Shown here in pieces: positions 4,287 through 5,958 of a stretch of 5,958 nucleotides of DNA (its first letter is position 1; every line of letters starts with the position of its first letter). This DNA comes from Alphaproteobacteria bacterium. Its GTDB lineage: Bacteria; Pseudomonadota; Alphaproteobacteria; Rs-D84. Position numbers and translations under genes: made by a program. The notes under the pieces were generated by a model, which saw only the letters and a list, made by a program, of their open reading frames with translations, was not told where the DNA came from and did not search any database. Location: assembly GCA_017383325.1 (NCBI GenBank), contig JAFNYG010000001.1:1-5958 (forward strand), in the 5' to 3' direction.

Positions 4287-5009
4287 ATGAACGACATAAC
4301 CTATGTACCTATTTTTGATCAGACAGCCCCAGGAATTTGGGATGATTTTTTGCGTATACGTTCGGACGCGATGGAATTTAATTATAATTTATCGTTATCT
4401 GATTCCGATATTAAAAAGTACAAATCCGAATATAAACAGGAATTTTTGCGGTACTCTTACAGTTTCGCATTCGCGGCATATGATGGTAATCGGATGGTTG
4501 GTTTTATTCGTGGCAATGCGGGGCGTTCTTGTGCCTGTATAAAATGCCTGTATGTTTTGCCAACACATCAAGGACGTCGCATCGGTAATAAATTGTTATC
4601 GTTGGCTGAACGCAGTGTCGCACCGGTTTGCAAAAACATTGAACTAACATCACTGGGTCATGCCGAATGTTTTTACAAGAAAAACAATTATGTTTCATCA
4701 TATGGCACAAATGTTTATGCCAAGCGTTTAAAACCGATAAATTATTATGACACAGCGATATTTGGTTGCGTGGGGACGGTCGGCAAATCGCTGCGCGTAT
4801 TTGATTCTTCGTTAAAGGTTTCGTCGTTGATTGGCAAGACGTCGCCTGTATTTGTGCGTTTCGGCAATGACAACAGCATTGATGGTATCCTGGTTGGTGG
4901 GCCGAATGGCGATATTGCTTTATTAAAAACAAAATTAAACAATCCCAATGATTGTGCACATCGGTGCCTATCCTTGGCATTCAGTAATTACAAATCAATA
5001 ACAAGATAA
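4287..5009 (+). CDS. GNAT-family N-acetyltransferase with C-terminal extension
   Basis: The 240-residue protein starts with a GNAT domain (about 1-148). Residues 60-75 (FAFAAYDGNRMVGFIR) are the central beta strands. CLYVLPTHQGRRIGNKLL (87-104) is motif A, with the acetyl-CoA pyrophosphate loop Q95-G-R-R-I-G100. AECFYKKNNYVSSYG (126-140) matches motif B. The domain transfers an acetyl group from acetyl-CoA to an amine; the acceptor is unknown. Residues 151-240 form an extra domain rich in strand-like segments (PVFVRFG, GILVGGPNGDIALL) that I do not recognise. Typical GNATs of about 150-170 residues lack it. A TTG at 4251 would extend the frame, but it lies inside the -35 box, so ATG 4287 is chosen. 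The stop codon overlaps the ribosome-binding site of the methyltransferase gene, so the two form an operon. Confidence 0.85.
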   Translation: MNDITYVPIFDQTAPGIWDDFLRIRSDAMEFNYNLSLSDSDIKKYKSEYKQEFLRYSYSFAFAAYDGNRMVGFIRGNAGRSCACIKCLYVLPTHQGRRIGNKLLSLAERSVAPVCKNIELTSLGHAECFYKKNNYVSSYGTNVYAKRLKPINYYDTAIFGCVGTVGKSLRVFDSSLKVSSLIGKTSPVFVRFGNDNSIDGILVGGPNGDIALLKTKLNNPNDCAHRCLSLAFSNYKSITR

Positions 5010-5017
5010 GGATAGCA

Positions 5018-5878
5018 ATGACAAAAGCATCAAAATTTGGTTTAATAGATATCCCAATGTCATGCAGTTTATTTATGGAACCTGCATTGAAACGGCATCA
5101 GCACTATATTGCGCCGATGTCCACATTTACATATGAATATATTCATGAATGGAACCTTGCGTTATTGGATGTAATGAAGATGCCACGCTTTCATCGGCAT
5201 TTGGGCGAGATTGGAAACAAGATTGTTAATGGTACGCTTCGTCGCAAAGAATACTTGGCGGCTTGCACGTGTCGCGGTACAGATGTTCCTATGCAATCGT
5301 TGCATTATGCGTTGCGTTTCTCAGAAAGTGCCAAGTATTTGTCCAACAAAATTCAGTCTGGTGCAACGCAAGCTTTTGTTGATTTGGGGGCTGGGCTATC
5401 GCCACTTTGTGCATCCATTCAAACAGAATACAATATGTCAGATGCTTATATTATTGATGTTCCAGAAATTACGGATGCTTATATTTGTACCGCAGAACTC
5501 GTTGGTGGTCGTGTTCCGCAAGTTATCGATTGGGAAACCTCTAAAAAAATGGCGATATCGCATAAATTGGATACCATTATTGCGATGGGGGTGCTGCACT
5601 ATATGTCAATAACAGAGCAGATAGGGCGTATGAAATTTATAAATTCTCGTTTTGCTAATTTTCTGTTGGAAATTAAATACAATAATAACAAGCGCGCCGA
5701 AGAAAAGTCGTTTAACTTGTCTCAGTTACAGTTATTGCAGCTTCAGGTAAATAATACAAAAACCATGGAAACAGCAGTGATACAAAACTCTTTGCGATAT
5801 TTGACCAAGTTCATTCATGCAATGCCAAATCGTCGTCATTTCGTCGAAGACTGTCGCTCATTGTTTCTCAGTCGCTAA
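5018..5878 (+). CDS. Class I SAM-dependent methyltransferase-like protein
   Basis: This 286-residue protein has a Rossmann-type methyltransferase core in its middle: motif I VDLGAGLSPL (121-130), which binds S-adenosylmethionine; YIIDVPEI (144-151), whose Asp147 sits where the ribose-binding acidic residue is expected; and TIIAMGVLHYM (186-196), corresponding to the motif IV region. The N-terminal 110 residues are helical in appearance and may bind the substrate. The C-terminal part (about 222-286) is rich in Asn, Gln and Leu, with a basic end. The substrate is not apparent; there is no DPPY/NPPY motif of amino-DNA methyltransferases. AAGGA (5008-5012) overlaps the stop codon of the GNAT gene, with an 8-base gap between the genes, which implies shared transcription and probably a shared modification pathway. 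Confidence 0.8.
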   Translation: MTKASKFGLIDIPMSCSLFMEPALKRHQHYIAPMSTFTYEYIHEWNLALLDVMKMPRFHRHLGEIGNKIVNGTLRRKEYLAACTCRGTDVPMQSLHYALRFSESAKYLSNKIQSGATQAFVDLGAGLSPLCASIQTEYNMSDAYIIDVPEITDAYICTAELVGGRVPQVIDWETSKKMAISHKLDTIIAMGVLHYMSITEQIGRMKFINSRFANFLLEIKYNNNKRAEEKSFNLSQLQLLQLQVNNTKTMETAVIQNSLRYLTKFIHAMPNRRHFVEDCRSLFLSR

Positions 5879-5895
5879 GCAAAAGGAAAAAGCAA

Positions 5896-5958
5896 ATGGC
5901 ATATTCATATGCAGAAAGAATATCTATATTAAATTGGGCTCGTGATAATGGATTGATT
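5896..5958 (+). CDS. N-terminal start of a third operon gene, cut by the window edge
   Basis: An ATG at 5896 opens a frame that stays open to the edge (21 codons, starting MAYSYAERISIL and ending WARDNGLI). AAAAGGAAAAA lies just upstream at a usable distance, and the gap to the methyltransferase stop is only 17 bases with no terminator, so it probably belongs to the same operon. The visible residues look helical and do not identify a family. Confidence 0.65.
   Translation, partial: MAYSYAERISILNWARDNGLI

Noticed and set aside
1..5958. CRISPR array, insertion sequence or restriction-modification system
   Set aside because: No regularly spaced repeats with spacers, no transposase and no restriction enzyme motifs were seen. 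The methyltransferase lacks DNA amino-methyltransferase motifs.

Overview
The window reads as a piece of a bacterial chromosome of moderate-to-low GC. Hand counts of sampled lines give roughly 45% in most genes and about 35% in the gene at 347-730. Sigma70-type promoters, clear Shine-Dalgarno sites, lipoprotein signal peptides, an HslJ/META-type lipoprotein and a CCA-encoding tRNA-Glu point to a Gram-negative, proteobacteria-like host. A small-genome, host-associated alphaproteobacterium is my best guess; that taxonomic step is inference and cannot be settled here.

Layout. Positions 1-346 hold at most the tail of one gene, a strong hairpin terminator and the leader of the next gene. At 347-730 (+) lies a small N-terminally anchored protein with its own terminator; it is AT-richer than its neighbours and resembles, from memory, small proteins of gut Bacteroidetes. 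A tRNA-Glu(UUC) gene follows on the minus strand (904-979), with a perfect-consensus promoter and its own terminator. The minus strand then carries four envelope genes: a META-domain lipoprotein (1057-1491), a membrane protein with a histone-H1-like tail, a cysteine cluster and an EF-hand (1603-2103), a two-TM protein with a lysine-rich tail (2205-2435), and a membrane-anchored protein with a short periodic beta-solenoid-like domain (2548-3312). The last three each end in a good terminator and have a candidate promoter, so they look individually transcribed.

A 205-base divergent region with iterated TTTGTCAA motifs separates these from plus-strand genes. These are a lipoprotein of the alpha/beta-hydrolase fold (3518-4243), then a likely operon of a GNAT acetyltransferase with a C-terminal extension (4287-5009), a class I SAM-dependent methyltransferase (5018-5878) and the start of a third gene that runs off the window (5896-5958). 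The GNAT gene seems to have a near-consensus promoter placed so that transcription begins at its ATG, which predicts a leaderless mRNA.

The most unusual part is 1603-3312. Three neighbouring, individually punctuated genes encode membrane proteins whose predicted cytoplasmic tails are very rich in lysine, with a calcium-binding-type EF-hand in one and a periodic solenoid in another. No known system was recognised in this set.
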